Positions 1-8,577 of a DNA stretch of 49,883 nt are shown in pieces. The stretch's first letter is position 1. Every line of letters begins with the position of its first letter. A program made the position numbers and the translations under genes. The notes under the pieces are model-generated. The model did not search any database, had not been told where the DNA came from, and saw nothing but the letters and a program-made list of their open reading frames with translations. The stretch is from an uncultured Prolixibacteraceae bacterium (lineage in GTDB: Bacteria > Bacteroidota > Bacteroidia > Bacteroidales > Prolixibacteraceae): contig CAJXZG010000033.1 of assembly GCA_913063265.1 (NCBI GenBank), forward strand, positions 1 through 49,883. The letters run 5' to 3'.

Positions 1-975
1 CAAAAGATTCCGGGGATAGGAGAGGTAAATGCTAAAAGAATTAAGAATAAAAATGTACTGCAAAAAGCAGAAAAGGAAGTTCTTTTCATCGAAAAAAACA
101 AAATTGATGTAAGCTTTTATACTGATAAAAATTTTCCCCGGCGATTGAAAAATTGTGTAGATGCACCGGTGATTTTATATTCTAAAGGAAATTTAAACCT
201 CAACGAACATTATGTAATCAGCATCGTGGGAACAAGAAATGCAACCGATTATGGCAAGCAGGTTTGTAACGATTTGGTTCGTCAATTCTCAGAAAGAAAT
301 TATAAAATTTTGGTTGTAAGTGGGCTGGCTTATGGAATAGATATTCAGGCGCATAAATCGGCTTTAAGATATAATATACCAACTGCTGGTGTTGTTGCTC
401 ACGGATTAGATAAATTATATCCATCACTGCATAAAGAAACAGCCAGGAAAATGTTGCAAAAAGGTGGATTGGTAAGTGATTTTCCAAGTGAAACAAAAAT
501 CGATCCTGCCAATTTTATACGAAGAAACCGAATTGTTGCCGGGCTTGCTGATGCCACAATAGTTGTGGAATCTGCTGCTAAAGGCGGTGCATTAATAACT
601 GCAGATATAGCATCGTCATATAATAGAGATGTATTTGCTTTTCCGGGCCGTTCGGGTGATACGTATTCAACAGGTTGTAACCAGTTAATTAAGAATAGCG
701 GTGCAAATTTAATTGAAGGAATAGACGATCTTGAGTATTTTATGGGTTGGGAACAAAATAATAAAAAGGAAGCTTTTCAATCCAGTTTATTTGTTGAACT
801 GACTGGGGAGGAAGAAAAAATTACCTCACTCTTACAGGAAAAAGGAGAACTTTTTATAGATCAGATTTCCTCTGACTTAAAAATCCCAGTAAGTAAAATT
901 TCTTCCATTTTATTGTCTCTGGAATTTAAAAATGTATTATCAGCTTTACCCGGGAAAATGTATAAATTGAGGTAA
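1..975 (+). CDS. dprA: DNA processing protein DprA (5' truncated)
   Basis: DprA/Smf family protein, which binds incoming single-stranded DNA and loads RecA during natural transformation. The frame is open from base 1, so the start lies outside the window. The visible N-terminus carries a helix-hairpin-helix segment (IPGIGEVNAKRI). It is followed by the Rossmann-like DNA_processg_A fold with the signatures IVGTRNATDYG, VVSGLAYGID and FIRRNRIVAGL, and then a short C-terminal winged-helix-like tail. About 80-100 N-terminal residues are probably missing. An ATG at 145 exists, but starting there would cut off conserved sequence, so it is not the true start. The family assignment is sure. Competence itself cannot be judged from this window. 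Confidence 0.95.
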   Translation, partial: QKIPGIGEVNAKRIKNKNVLQKAEKEVLFIEKNKIDVSFYTDKNFPRRLKNCVDAPVILYSKGNLNLNEHYVISIVGTRNATDYGKQVCNDLVRQFSERNYKILVVSGLAYGIDIQAHKSALRYNIPTAGVVAHGLDKLYPSLHKETARKMLQKGGLVSDFPSETKIDPANFIRRNRIVAGLADATIVVESAAKGGALITADIASSYNRDVFAFPGRSGDTYSTGCNQLIKNSGANLIEGIDDLEYFMGWEQNNKKEAFQSSLFVELTGEEEKITSLLQEKGELFIDQISSDLKIPVSKISSILLSLEFKNVLSALPGKMYKLR

Positions 976-1026
976 TAGATTGCTTTAAACGATAGCCTGG
1001 TTTAAAATATCATCTCAGGTTTTTAC

Positions 1027-1034
1027 TATTTTTG
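1027..1034 (+). promoter_or_regulatory. Bacteroidota -7 box before the DEAD-box helicase gene
   Basis: TATTTTTG matches TAnnTTTG exactly and ends only 4 bases before the ATG at 1039, so the transcript would be leaderless or nearly so. No good -33 TTG is visible at the usual spacing. Confidence 0.45.
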
Positions 1035-1038
1035 CAAC

Positions 1039-2361
1039 ATGAAGAGAACATTCGAGGACTTAAAAATTGCCAAAGTTTTATTAAAAACTCTTGATAATAT
1101 TGGATTTAAAGAACCTACTCCTGTGCAAATGAAAGCAATTCCAAAAATCAATTCCGGAGAAAATGTTGTAGGCATTGCCCAGACCGGAACAGGAAAAACT
1201 GCTGCCTATTTGCTACCACTTTTAACAAAATTAAGGAAAGCAGAAGGGACTGATCCAAGAGTTGTTATTGTTGTACCTACAAGGGAGCTTTCCATTCAGG
1301 TTGGAGAAGATGTGGAAGAATTGACAGATATGTCGGACATAAGACATGCGGCAGTTTTTGGAGGTATCGGATGGACAAAACATGCTGCTTTACTCGAATC
1401 CGGGGTTGATATTTTAATAGCTACTCCCGGGAGATTGTGGGAATTGTACCGCGCAGGTGCTCTTTCTCTTAAAAAAATAAAATACCTTGTAATTGATGAA
1501 GCTGACAGAATGTTGGATATGGGTTTTATTCCGCAACTCAGACAACTTTTGGAGGTGCTTCCAAATCGCAGACAAAATTTATTGTTTTCGGCTACTTTTA
1601 ACGAGAATGTTGAAAAAATGGCTGAAGAATTTCTCGATCATTACGAGAAAGTAGAGGTTGCACCTTCTGCAACTCCTGCAGGTTTGGTAACCCAGGTAGC
1701 CTATAAAGTTCCCAATTACAGAACTAAGTTGAATCTGATTCAATATCTTTTATCGGATGAGGAAACTTTTACAAGAGTTATAATTTTTGTTAAAACCAAA
1801 GAACATGCCGAAGAGGTTTTCAAAGTTGTAAAAAGAAAAACAGAAGGTGAGAAGCGAATATTACATTCGAACAAAGGACAAAATGCCAGAATAAATTCGA
1901 TAAATGCTTTTAAAAGTGGTGAGGTGAGAATATTAATTTCTACAGATGTTTCAGCGCGTGGATTGGATGCAAGTTTGGTAAGTCATGTGATCAATTTCGA
2001 TTTGCCTTCTAATTATGAAGATTATGTACATCGTATTGGACGAACTGCCCGGGCCGGAAATAAAGGTGATGCCATATCTTTGATCGATCCGGGTGACGAA
2101 TGGCACCTGAAAAAAATTGAAGATATAATACGAATGCCTGTACCAATCCTTGATTTGCCGGAAGAAGTTAGTATTATAGAAACAGAATTTAACGAAAATC
2201 AGGATTACCTCCGTGAAATTGACAGGCAAAGAAGAATTGATGATCCTACCTATCAGGGAGCATTTCATCAAAAGAAAAAGAAGTTTGCATCGAAAAGAGA
2301 CTTCGAAGATAAGTTTCAGAGAACCAAAGCTCGCCAGAAAAGAAAAAAAAGAAGACGGTAA
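1039..2361 (+). CDS. DEAD-box ATP-dependent RNA helicase (RhlE-like)
   Basis: ATP-dependent RNA helicase of superfamily 2, expected to remodel RNA in ribosome assembly or mRNA turnover. The 440 residues contain all core motifs: Q motif (GFKEPTPVQ, Q30), Walker A AQTGTGKT (47-54), PTRELSIQ, ATPGRL, DEAD (153-156), SAT (184-186) and the motif VI variant HRIGRTARAG. The C-terminal tail is short and very basic (repeated K/R), which is typical of RhlE-like proteins and likely binds RNA. The gene converges with the acyltransferase gene, with 9 bases between the two stops and no visible terminator hairpin. The exact subfamily (RhlE, CsdA or other) is not resolved. Confidence 0.95.
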   Translation: MKRTFEDLKIAKVLLKTLDNIGFKEPTPVQMKAIPKINSGENVVGIAQTGTGKTAAYLLPLLTKLRKAEGTDPRVVIVVPTRELSIQVGEDVEELTDMSDIRHAAVFGGIGWTKHAALLESGVDILIATPGRLWELYRAGALSLKKIKYLVIDEADRMLDMGFIPQLRQLLEVLPNRRQNLLFSATFNENVEKMAEEFLDHYEKVEVAPSATPAGLVTQVAYKVPNYRTKLNLIQYLLSDEETFTRVIIFVKTKEHAEEVFKVVKRKTEGEKRILHSNKGQNARINSINAFKSGEVRILISTDVSARGLDASLVSHVINFDLPSNYEDYVHRIGRTARAGNKGDAISLIDPGDEWHLKKIEDIIRMPVPILDLPEEVSIIETEFNENQDYLREIDRQRRIDDPTYQGAFHQKKKKFASKRDFEDKFQRTKARQKRKKRRR

Positions 2362-2370
2362 CTGAATTTT

Positions 2371-3714
2371 TTACACTGGAATTAATTCATCCAGATTTTT
2401 ATAAAGTTCTTCTTTTTGTTTAATAAGTGTTCTGTATTTTTTATTATTAAATACTGCCAAAAACCACAACCTTGCTCTTCCAACTGTTTTTCTGAAAAGA
2501 ATATACCATAAAAAGGCGAGTTTACCTGCAAAAGGCATCGAAAACAAGAATAATAGTTTCATCCATAGTTCCGGTATAAGCCAGGATACAGCGAAAAATT
2601 CAATGATGTAAAATACTGGAAACAATATTAATCCAAGTACCAGAAAGAAGGTGCTCCAAAATCCAATGTCTCTTATTTTTTTTCTGGTTATTGTATCAAT
2701 TAGAAAAAATGGTATTGCATTAAAAATAAATCCAAAAAGGAAAAAAGGGAATCCAAGCAAAAGTACAAGTTTATTTAATCCAAGCTTTAACCAATTGCTT
2801 TTCGGTCTTTCTAAAAGCCAGGTTCTTAGTTTTAGCTTTTTGATTTTAGATATATAACTATTTGTTGCGTTAACAAGTTGTTCAATTGCTTGTGGTTGCT
2901 GAGCTTCTGCAATATCCAATTTTTCTACCATTTTTTTGTCGGAGAAAAACAGGTTTAACACAGAGTATTTTTTATTTTGTCTTCTCAGATATTGCTTCCC
3001 GTAAAGCTCCCTGATATTTTCAAAGTCGTCGTAATGGTTTTTACTTTTAATATCTAAAACCACCTTTTGCATTTCGTCTAAAATTCTTTGTCTTAAGCTT
3101 TGAGTGGCGGCCACTTCGCTTTCTTTATACGTCTCTAAAAATTCATTTACCTTAATTGGACTGCCAAAATCAACAATCAGATTTCGGTTAAATTTCCAGT
3201 AGTGACTATAATAAATTCCGGTTGGGATAATGTGAATATCTAAATTTTTGTCGGATTTTTCTTCGGCCATAAAAACAATACGGGGTACCGCTTTTTTGTG
3301 GGCAAGCATTTGTCTTTTCCCCGAGTGAGCAGCTTCCGGGAATAAACCCAGTGGCACGTTATTTTTTAGAACCTTAATCGAATTCGAAAAGGTTTCATCA
3401 TTTTTTGCCAGATTATCTTTGCCGTCGCGCATTCGATAAACCGGCATGATTTTCAGGAATCGCAAAATTGCAGCAGCCGTTTTATTCTGAAAAATATCAG
3501 CCCTTGCCAACCAAACCGGCTGAAAAGGCGTGTGTAATAAAATGGCCATAGGATCACTCAATGCATTTTGATGATTTGGTGAAAAAACGATAGGTTTATT
3601 TTTTGGAAGATTTTCTTCTCCGTGTACAATTACTTTGTTATAAATTATCCAGTCGACAAACTGTACATACTTTTTAAGCAACCAGTAACCAAACGACCAT
3701 TTTTCGTACTTCAT
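2371..3714 (-). CDS. Membrane-bound PlsC-type acyltransferase
   Basis: Lysophospholipid acyltransferase family protein of 447 residues, likely working in phospholipid or related lipid acylation at the inner membrane. The N-terminal half holds the acyltransferase domain. The catalytic block is SPNHQNALSDP (H48, D54), an HX5D spacing rather than the classical HX4D, as seen in other Bacteroidota members as I recall them. The glycerol-phosphate-binding-type motif is GLFPEAAHSGK. The C-terminal half (about 290-420) is hydrophobic, with several predicted membrane segments that ordinary 250-residue PlsC proteins lack. The acyl acceptor is not evident. It reads towards the helicase gene and probably forms its own transcript. 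Confidence 0.88.
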   Translation of the reverse strand: MKYEKWSFGYWLLKKYVQFVDWIIYNKVIVHGEENLPKNKPIVFSPNHQNALSDPMAILLHTPFQPVWLARADIFQNKTAAAILRFLKIMPVYRMRDGKDNLAKNDETFSNSIKVLKNNVPLGLFPEAAHSGKRQMLAHKKAVPRIVFMAEEKSDKNLDIHIIPTGIYYSHYWKFNRNLIVDFGSPIKVNEFLETYKESEVAATQSLRQRILDEMQKVVLDIKSKNHYDDFENIRELYGKQYLRRQNKKYSVLNLFFSDKKMVEKLDIAEAQQPQAIEQLVNATNSYISKIKKLKLRTWLLERPKSNWLKLGLNKLVLLLGFPFFLFGFIFNAIPFFLIDTITRKKIRDIGFWSTFFLVLGLILFPVFYIIEFFAVSWLIPELWMKLLFLFSMPFAGKLAFLWYILFRKTVGRARLWFLAVFNNKKYRTLIKQKEELYKNLDELIPV

Positions 3715-3757
3715 AAAACTTAATTAGTAAATCAGGTTGTAAAGAAAACAATAATTT

Positions 3758-4711
3758 CTAAACCGGTTGTGGTACTTTTCTACGTGTCCAAATGTATGAT
3801 ATACCAAATCCGCTTATAATATGCCAGATTCCCCACCATGCTGCAATGATGGTCATTCCACCCAACTCAAGTTCCGGTGGGAAGATTTTTGGGTTGAACA
3901 TCAGTACCAAAGCAAGTCCCGAGTTTTGAATTCCGGTTTCAATGGTTATTGTCCTTCTGTCGATATCGGGTAACCTAAACAATCTGGAAGTACCATAACC
4001 TGTTGATAAGGCAATAGCATTATGAATAAGCACAATAATAAATACCAGGTGAATATAACGCATAAAATTATTAAAGTTGGCCGAAAGAAGAATAATCACA
4101 AAACCAATAAAAATGATAATCGAAAGTTTGCGAATTGGTTTTTTTAATTTTTCAGTAAATTTTGGAAAGTATTGCGACAGTAACAGACCTAAAGCAACAG
4201 GAATACCTAACAGAATTACCACAGTTTGTACCATTTGTCCAAAGTTAATTGTAATCGGAACCAATAAGGTTCCCGCTGCATCCGAATTATAATTCATCAC
4301 AAATAATTTTCCCCATAAGGCAAAATTGAGGGGAGTCATAAATGTGGCTGCTAAAGTTGCTATTGCGGTTAAACTCACAGAAAGGGCAATATTACCTTTT
4401 GCCATCGCAGTCATAAAGTTGGAAATATTACCTCCCGGGCAGGCAGAAATCAATATCATTCCCAGCGCAACAGTTGGTGTTGGATTTAAAATCAGAATAA
4501 AAAGGAAAGTTACTGCCGGTAATAAAAAAAACTGAGACAATACACCTACCAAAACTGATTTTGGATTCATCATCAGGTTTTTAAAATTCTCAATTTTTAT
4601 GTCAAGAGCAACCCCGAACATAATAAAGGCAATGGTAATGTTTAGTGCTATTAATCCTTCAGGTGAGAAATTTAACCGAACATGATCTAATACTTCTAAT
4701 GCTTCTTTCAC
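3758..4711 (-). CDS. Bile acid:sodium symporter family protein
   Basis: Polytopic membrane protein of 317 residues in the BASS family (SBF domain), sodium-coupled symporters of organic anions. The diagnostic block ISACPGGNISNFMTAMAKGN holds the conserved sodium-site region, and 9-10 hydrophobic segments run through the protein. The start is GTG; the next ATG (residue 31) would remove the first membrane helix, so GTG is preferred. The sequence around the start (TTCAGAATCGTG then RAAGAAG) is almost identical to that of the acyltransferase gene starting at 13900. The substrate is unknown; in bacteria these proteins often carry keto acids or other organic acids rather than bile salts. Confidence 0.9.
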   Translation of the reverse strand: MKEALEVLDHVRLNFSPEGLIALNITIAFIMFGVALDIKIENFKNLMMNPKSVLVGVLSQFFLLPAVTFLFILILNPTPTVALGMILISACPGGNISNFMTAMAKGNIALSVSLTAIATLAATFMTPLNFALWGKLFVMNYNSDAAGTLLVPITINFGQMVQTVVILLGIPVALGLLLSQYFPKFTEKLKKPIRKLSIIIFIGFVIILLSANFNNFMRYIHLVFIIVLIHNAIALSTGYGTSRLFRLPDIDRRTITIETGIQNSGLALVLMFNPKIFPPELELGGMTIIAAWWGIWHIISGFGISYIWTRRKVPQPV

Positions 4712-4935
4712 GATTCTGAAATTTGGTTAATATTTTAAATAACAACGTTTTACGAACTTATTTGTTTCGTTTTTTCAATTGCAATACGTGTTATTGTGAA
4801 TAACTTTATTCTTTTATTTTCTGAAGTTTAGAATGTTTTCCCTGCCATGAAATTAGTAATTCGAAAGAAAAATACAAGAAAAAACCGGAAGCGTTTTTAA
4901 TTTGATTCCGGTTTCCTTGGTAATATTGAATTGTT

Positions 4936-6087
4936 TTATTTTAATAAAAGCCTTTTCATTTTGGTATAAATGTCTGTGTTTTCTATTATTCCAGTAAATT
5001 CTTCGGCACCCGGTCCATAAGAAAAAATTGGTACCATAACACCGGTATGACCTTTTGTTGGATATTCGGCTTTTACAACACCATCTTTGATACTTCCGCC
5101 AGTTATTGCCATTCCCCCGGTTTCATGGTCGGCTGTAACAATCACCAAAGTTTCTTTGTCTTTGGCGGCAAAAGCAAGAGCTTGCCCTACAACCTTATCA
5201 AAATCCAGCATATCTTCAACTATATAAACTGTACTTGAAGCATGTCCTCCCCAATCGATTTGCGATCCTTCAACCATAAGGAAAAAGCCATCTTCGTTGT
5301 TGCTTAATATTTCAAGGGCCGTATTAGTGGCAACAGGCAGCATATCTTCTCTGTCGTTGATTCGTCCATTGTGAACCGCGGCAGTTAATCCGGCAAGTTT
5401 TCCTGATTTTGTTTTTTTGATAGCTTTTATATCTGTTTCTACTTTGTAACCTTTTTCCTGTAACTCTTCCACAAGGTTTCTTCCGTCTTGTCTTTTTGTA
5501 AAATGGTCAAGGCCTCCTCCAATAAATACATCAATATCAGTGTTTAAAAAATCGGCAGCAATTTCTTCGTACATGCCTCTATCGGGTTGATGTGCAATAA
5601 AAGAGGCCGGTGTGGCATGTGTTATTGCAGAACTTGAAACCAATCCGGTTGCCAGACCTTTATCCGAGGCTTCTTCCAGAATTGTCTTTACCGGAGCACC
5701 TGCAATATCTACTGCAATCGCACCATTATATGTTTTTATTCCACTGGAAATTGCTGTTCCGCCAGCAGCACTATCTGTTATATAGTTATCGGCCGACTGG
5801 GTTTTTGAAAAGCCTATATGTTTACAATTATTAATAAACAGTTTGCCTTTGTTTGCGGTCAATCCGGCATATACCTGAGAAACACCCATCCCATCACCAA
5901 TTAAAAGAATAATGTTTTTAGGTTTATCAGTTTTAAACTTGTGAGGAAATTTTTTTACGTTATAAGTTTTTTTACTTACATAAATCTTTTCATTGTCTTC
6001 AGCATTTGCAGTAAGGTATTGGTCTTGTGCCAAAATTGTTATACCTGCAAATAATAAAAGAGCAATTAAATTTAATTTTTTATACAT
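4936..6087 (-). CDS. Secreted alkaline phosphatase
   Basis: PhoA-family metallophosphomonoesterase that releases phosphate from organic esters, expected in the periplasm or at the cell surface. The 383-residue product starts with a signal peptide (hydrophobic stretch 6-20, likely cleaved around AQ at 20-21). Conserved elements are LIGDGMGVSQ (metal ligand D65), TDSAAGGTA (nucleophile S106), MVEGSQIDWGGH, VTADHETGGM and the late metal histidine in KGHTG. Length and motif order fit a complete, probably active enzyme. No T9SS sorting domain is present. A Pho-box was not identified, so regulation by phosphate is only a guess from the family. Confidence 0.95.
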   Translation of the reverse strand: MYKKLNLIALLLFAGITILAQDQYLTANAEDNEKIYVSKKTYNVKKFPHKFKTDKPKNIILLIGDGMGVSQVYAGLTANKGKLFINNCKHIGFSKTQSADNYITDSAAGGTAISSGIKTYNGAIAVDIAGAPVKTILEEASDKGLATGLVSSSAITHATPASFIAHQPDRGMYEEIAADFLNTDIDVFIGGGLDHFTKRQDGRNLVEELQEKGYKVETDIKAIKKTKSGKLAGLTAAVHNGRINDREDMLPVATNTALEILSNNEDGFFLMVEGSQIDWGGHASSTVYIVEDMLDFDKVVGQALAFAAKDKETLVIVTADHETGGMAITGGSIKDGVVKAEYPTKGHTGVMVPIFSYGPGAEEFTGIIENTDIYTKMKRLLLK

Positions 6088-6112
6088 GATATGATGTTTA
6101 ATGTTTTTTGTT

Positions 6113-6120
6113 CAAAAATA
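6113..6120 (-). promoter_or_regulatory. -7 box of the alkaline phosphatase gene
   Basis: Reads TATTTTTG on the minus strand (perfect TAnnTTTG), 26 bases before the ATG at 6087. The -33 element is not convincing. Confidence 0.45.
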
Positions 6121-6173
6121 TACTTTTTAAAAATTCCGGTAGTGTACTACGAAAAATAAAAATATGTTTTTTA

Positions 6174-6836
6174 CTATGTGAACCTTTTTAAAACGTTTTC
6201 ATCGAACATTTTGTTGAGCCGGAATGAAGTGCCTTCCTTTTCTGTTTTCATTAACACAATTTCCATCAATACAAAATTTGTAAGAATTTCCTCAGCTTTT
6301 CTTCTTGATATATGTGCTTCTCTCATGAACCTGGAAAAAGTTACAGATGGATATTTTTGCAAATAGTCAATCAAAAATTTTTCGGATTCAGAATAAGTAA
6401 AATAAATTCCTTCAGCACTGTTCTTTTTTTTCCAGACATTTATTTTGATTTTATGAGCCAGAATGTTTTGATCATCAATACGTTGGTAGGCAAGCCATTT
6501 CCCATTTTCATCTTTGGCATAATGTGGCTTTTCTTCACTGGGCTCAATTTGAATTTCCAATACGGTTTTTCCTTCAACCTGCCATTGTTGGGTTGAAAAT
6601 ACTATTGGTGGATTGCTGTATATTTTTGCAGCAGCTTCGATCATGTAAAATTCCTCATCTGAGCTAATTCCTGCAATTTTACCGTTGTCTTTAACTCCGA
6701 GAAGAAGTCTTCCTCCATCTGTATTTGCAAAAGCCACCAGGGATTTTGCAATTTTTTTGGAATCATTGATACAAAATTTGAAATCCTGCTGTTGGTGTTC
6801 GCCTTCCTGTATTAGTTTATAAAGGGAATAACTCAA
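6174..6836 (-). CDS. AlbA_2 (Schlafen-like) domain putative DNA-binding protein
   Basis: 220-residue protein with an N-terminal AlbA_2 domain: EHQQQDFKF, then SLVAFANTDGGRLLLGVKDNG, the conserved core of Schlafen AlbA_2/'divergent AAA_4' proteins. The C-terminal half (about 130-220) looks like a winged helix (FSRFMREAHISRRKAEEIL), so it may be a transcription regulator. It is the last gene of a likely leftward unit with a GNAT acetyltransferase and a ferritin-like protein (18 bases to the latter). No ligand, target or nuclease motif can be named. Confidence 0.8.
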   Translation of the reverse strand: MSYSLYKLIQEGEHQQQDFKFCINDSKKIAKSLVAFANTDGGRLLLGVKDNGKIAGISSDEEFYMIEAAAKIYSNPPIVFSTQQWQVEGKTVLEIQIEPSEEKPHYAKDENGKWLAYQRIDDQNILAHKIKINVWKKKNSAEGIYFTYSESEKFLIDYLQKYPSVTFSRFMREAHISRRKAEEILTNFVLMEIVLMKTEKEGTSFRLNKMFDENVLKRFT

Positions 6837-6854
6837 ACCATTTATTTTTTTGAA

Positions 6855-7283
6855 TTACTTTAAACGTTTACTTTCCAACATTTTAAAAATCTCCTGTTCA
6901 TGGAGGGATTCTTCTTTGCTTAGTTTTAGTGCTTCAGGTACAAATTTTCCAATTTCACTGTAATTAATTTTTGCTCTTCGTTCTCCCATCTCCATTTTTC
7001 TTAATCCATACCCAATACCAAATAACCTTATTAGCCAGTAAAATTTGAATAAATCCCACTGATTTGGTTCCACCTCTTTACCACTGTACTTCATCCAAAC
7101 TTTGTAATGCCTTAATTCATCTTCAGCAATCGAGTTTAAGATATTTTTTTGTTTCTTATTATTTGAGTCGCGCGCAAGTCTTTTATATATGTGATATTCC
7201 GTGACCTCGTTTTTTTGTGCTTTAACAATTTGTCTTCTGATAGCCAGAGATAATTCTTTAACTTTTATTTCATTCTTCTTCAT
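6855..7283 (-). CDS. Stand-alone ferritin-like (rubrerythrin-type) diiron domain protein
   Basis: 142-residue helical protein resembling the ferritin-like cytosolic domain fused to VIT1/CCC1 iron/manganese transporters in larger proteins. Likely diiron ligands are E26/E29 (NEVTEY), E56 and H59 (EDELRH), and E125 with H128/E129 (KEESLHEQE). The transporter's C-terminal membrane part is absent and is not encoded next to it. It starts one base after the stop of the GNAT gene, so the two are probably co-translated. Possible roles are iron or peroxide handling, inferred only from the fold. Confidence 0.75.
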   Translation of the reverse strand: MKKNEIKVKELSLAIRRQIVKAQKNEVTEYHIYKRLARDSNNKKQKNILNSIAEDELRHYKVWMKYSGKEVEPNQWDLFKFYWLIRLFGIGYGLRKMEMGERRAKINYSEIGKFVPEALKLSKEESLHEQEIFKMLESKRLK

Positions 7284-7284
7284 T

Positions 7285-7731
7285 TTATTTTAGCCATTCA
7301 AAAGTTATATAATGATCTGGGCTCATACCCATTTGCTCATATGTTTTGTGCGCTGCATAATTTGATTTATCAGCATATAAGCGTATACCGTTTAAATTAT
7401 CGTCATTAAGAACTATCTTTTTGATATGGGAATACATGTTTCTGTAAACTCCTTTTCTTCGATAATCTTTAAGTACATAAACCGATTGAATCCATAAAAC
7501 CGTTCCATTTCGCCAATCACTCCATTCGTATGTAGTTAAAAGAGAAGCAACAACTTTTTTATCTATTTCAGTAATATAATATTGCCCTTTTTTAGTATCG
7601 TTTAATACCGCTGCAACTCCTTCTGCTACGGTTGGTTTGTTCAGTTCTATGCCTTCTGTTTCGTTGGCCATTTTTAACTGAAAATCTACTATCGAGTCAA
7701 TGTCATTTATTGTTGCTTTTCTTACCAGCAT
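7285..7731 (-). CDS. GNAT-family N-acetyltransferase
   Basis: 148-residue acyl-CoA-dependent acetyltransferase. The acetyl-CoA pyrophosphate-binding motif A is visible as VYVLKDYRRKGVYRNM (Q/RxxGxG/A type), with an upstream strand ending in LWIQS and a late YEQMGM motif common in this family. The substrate cannot be predicted. It leads a compact leftward unit with the ferritin-like protein (one base apart) and the AlbA_2 protein. Confidence 0.88.
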   Translation of the reverse strand: MLVRKATINDIDSIVDFQLKMANETEGIELNKPTVAEGVAAVLNDTKKGQYYITEIDKKVVASLLTTYEWSDWRNGTVLWIQSVYVLKDYRRKGVYRNMYSHIKKIVLNDDNLNGIRLYADKSNYAAHKTYEQMGMSPDHYITFEWLK

Positions 7732-7810
7732 AAATTCACTTTATTGAATTCTGATTTTAAATTATTGTGTTTTTGAGTTTTAGAGTAACATTTCAAATGC
7801 ACGGGTGAAA

Positions 7811-7818
7811 CAAAACTA
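7811..7818 (-). promoter_or_regulatory. -7 box of the GNAT/ferritin-like/AlbA_2 unit
   Basis: TAGTTTTG on the minus strand matches TAnnTTTG and lies 80 bases before the GNAT ATG at 7731, in the 143-base gap after the NifX-like gene. It suggests that the two leftward groups are separate transcripts. Confidence 0.4.
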
Positions 7819-7874
7819 TAAACAGAAGTATATCTCTCATTAATAAGATTTTGCAGAGGATAGAGGTATTTTGA

Positions 7875-8195
7875 TTATGATTTAATTCGTTCTATAATTT
7901 CCTCAATTTTTATTCTCTCTTCCGGCAAAAGGATTAACTGAAACTTCTCAGTTTCCAACAGAGAACTTACTTTAGGGCCAATTTCTCCGGTAATAATTGA
8001 ACTAACACCAAATTCTTTTAAGTAGCCTACTAACTGAATGCCACTGTTCCCGGTATCTTTAAACGGATTTTCCTTAATTGAAAATTCATTTTTGCCTGCA
8101 TTAAAAATTACTATGTTTTCACATTTTCCAAACCTGAGATCCATAAATGATTTTTCAGTCTTTCCACTCGATGTGATTGCAAATATTTTACCCAT
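7875..8195 (-). CDS. NifX/NifB-C-like dinitrogenase iron-molybdenum cofactor domain protein
   Basis: 106-residue single-domain protein of the Nitro_FeMo-Co family. The features seen are the N-terminal strand MGKIFAITSSG, the DLRFGKCENIVIFN segment, NSGIQLVGYLKEFGVSSIITG (typical GxGxxx-like segment) and a hydrophobic C-terminal strand. In nitrogen fixers such domains bind iron-sulfur or FeMo cofactor precursors, but lone copies occur widely in anaerobes and nothing here indicates nitrogen fixation. It follows the AhpD-like gene by 37 bases and is likely co-transcribed with it, which points to a redox or metal-cluster role (inference). Confidence 0.8.
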   Translation of the reverse strand: MGKIFAITSSGKTEKSFMDLRFGKCENIVIFNAGKNEFSIKENPFKDTGNSGIQLVGYLKEFGVSSIITGEIGPKVSSLLETEKFQLILLPEERIKIEEIIERIKS

Positions 8196-8232
8196 TTGTT
8201 TTTGATTAATTCCGGTTATATTTTATATAATT

Positions 8233-8577
8233 TTATTTCTTTGAAAGTTCTTCCCAGTATTCAACAGCTCTTCTCGTATGAGGTATTACTATTGTTCCTC
8301 CAACAAGGTTAGCTACACCAAAAATCTCAAACAACTCTTCAGTACTGACACCCTGTTCCTTACATTTTTCGAGATGATATTTAACACAATCGTCGCAGCG
8401 CAAGACCATTGATGTTGCAAGCCCAAGCATTTCTTTGGTTTTTGTGCTTAGGGCTCCTTCCTGATAAGTTAAAGTGTCAAGGCTGTATATCCTTTTCATC
8501 ACTTTATTGTCTGAAGCAAGAATCTTTTCATTCATTTTTGCCCTGTACGCATTGAACTCATCAACCAACTTTCCCAT
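8233..8577 (-). CDS. Carboxymuconolactone decarboxylase/AhpD-like protein
   Basis: 114-residue all-helical protein of the CMD/AhpD family. The redox motif CxxCxxxH is intact: C61 and C64 with H68 (LRCDDCVKYHLEKC), as in the peroxidase-active AhpD subgroup and unlike true decarboxylases. It is probably a small thiol peroxidase or disulfide reductase in the cytoplasm. It is the first gene of a pair with the NifX-like protein. The residues for activity are all present; the physiological partner is unknown. Confidence 0.9.
   Translation of the reverse strand: MGKLVDEFNAYRAKMNEKILASDNKVMKRIYSLDTLTYQEGALSTKTKEMLGLATSMVLRCDDCVKYHLEKCKEQGVSTEELFEIFGVANLVGGTIVIPHTRRAVEYWEELSKK

Noticed and set aside
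984..1006. Inverted repeat TTTAAAC/GTTTAAA between dprA and the helicase gene, as a terminator
   Set aside because: The stem is only A/T-rich with one C-G pair and has no T run directly after it; likely chance in AT-rich DNA.
7875..8195. Evidence for nitrogen fixation from the NifX-like protein
   Set aside because: No nif structural genes in the window, and lone domains of this family are common in non-fixing anaerobes.
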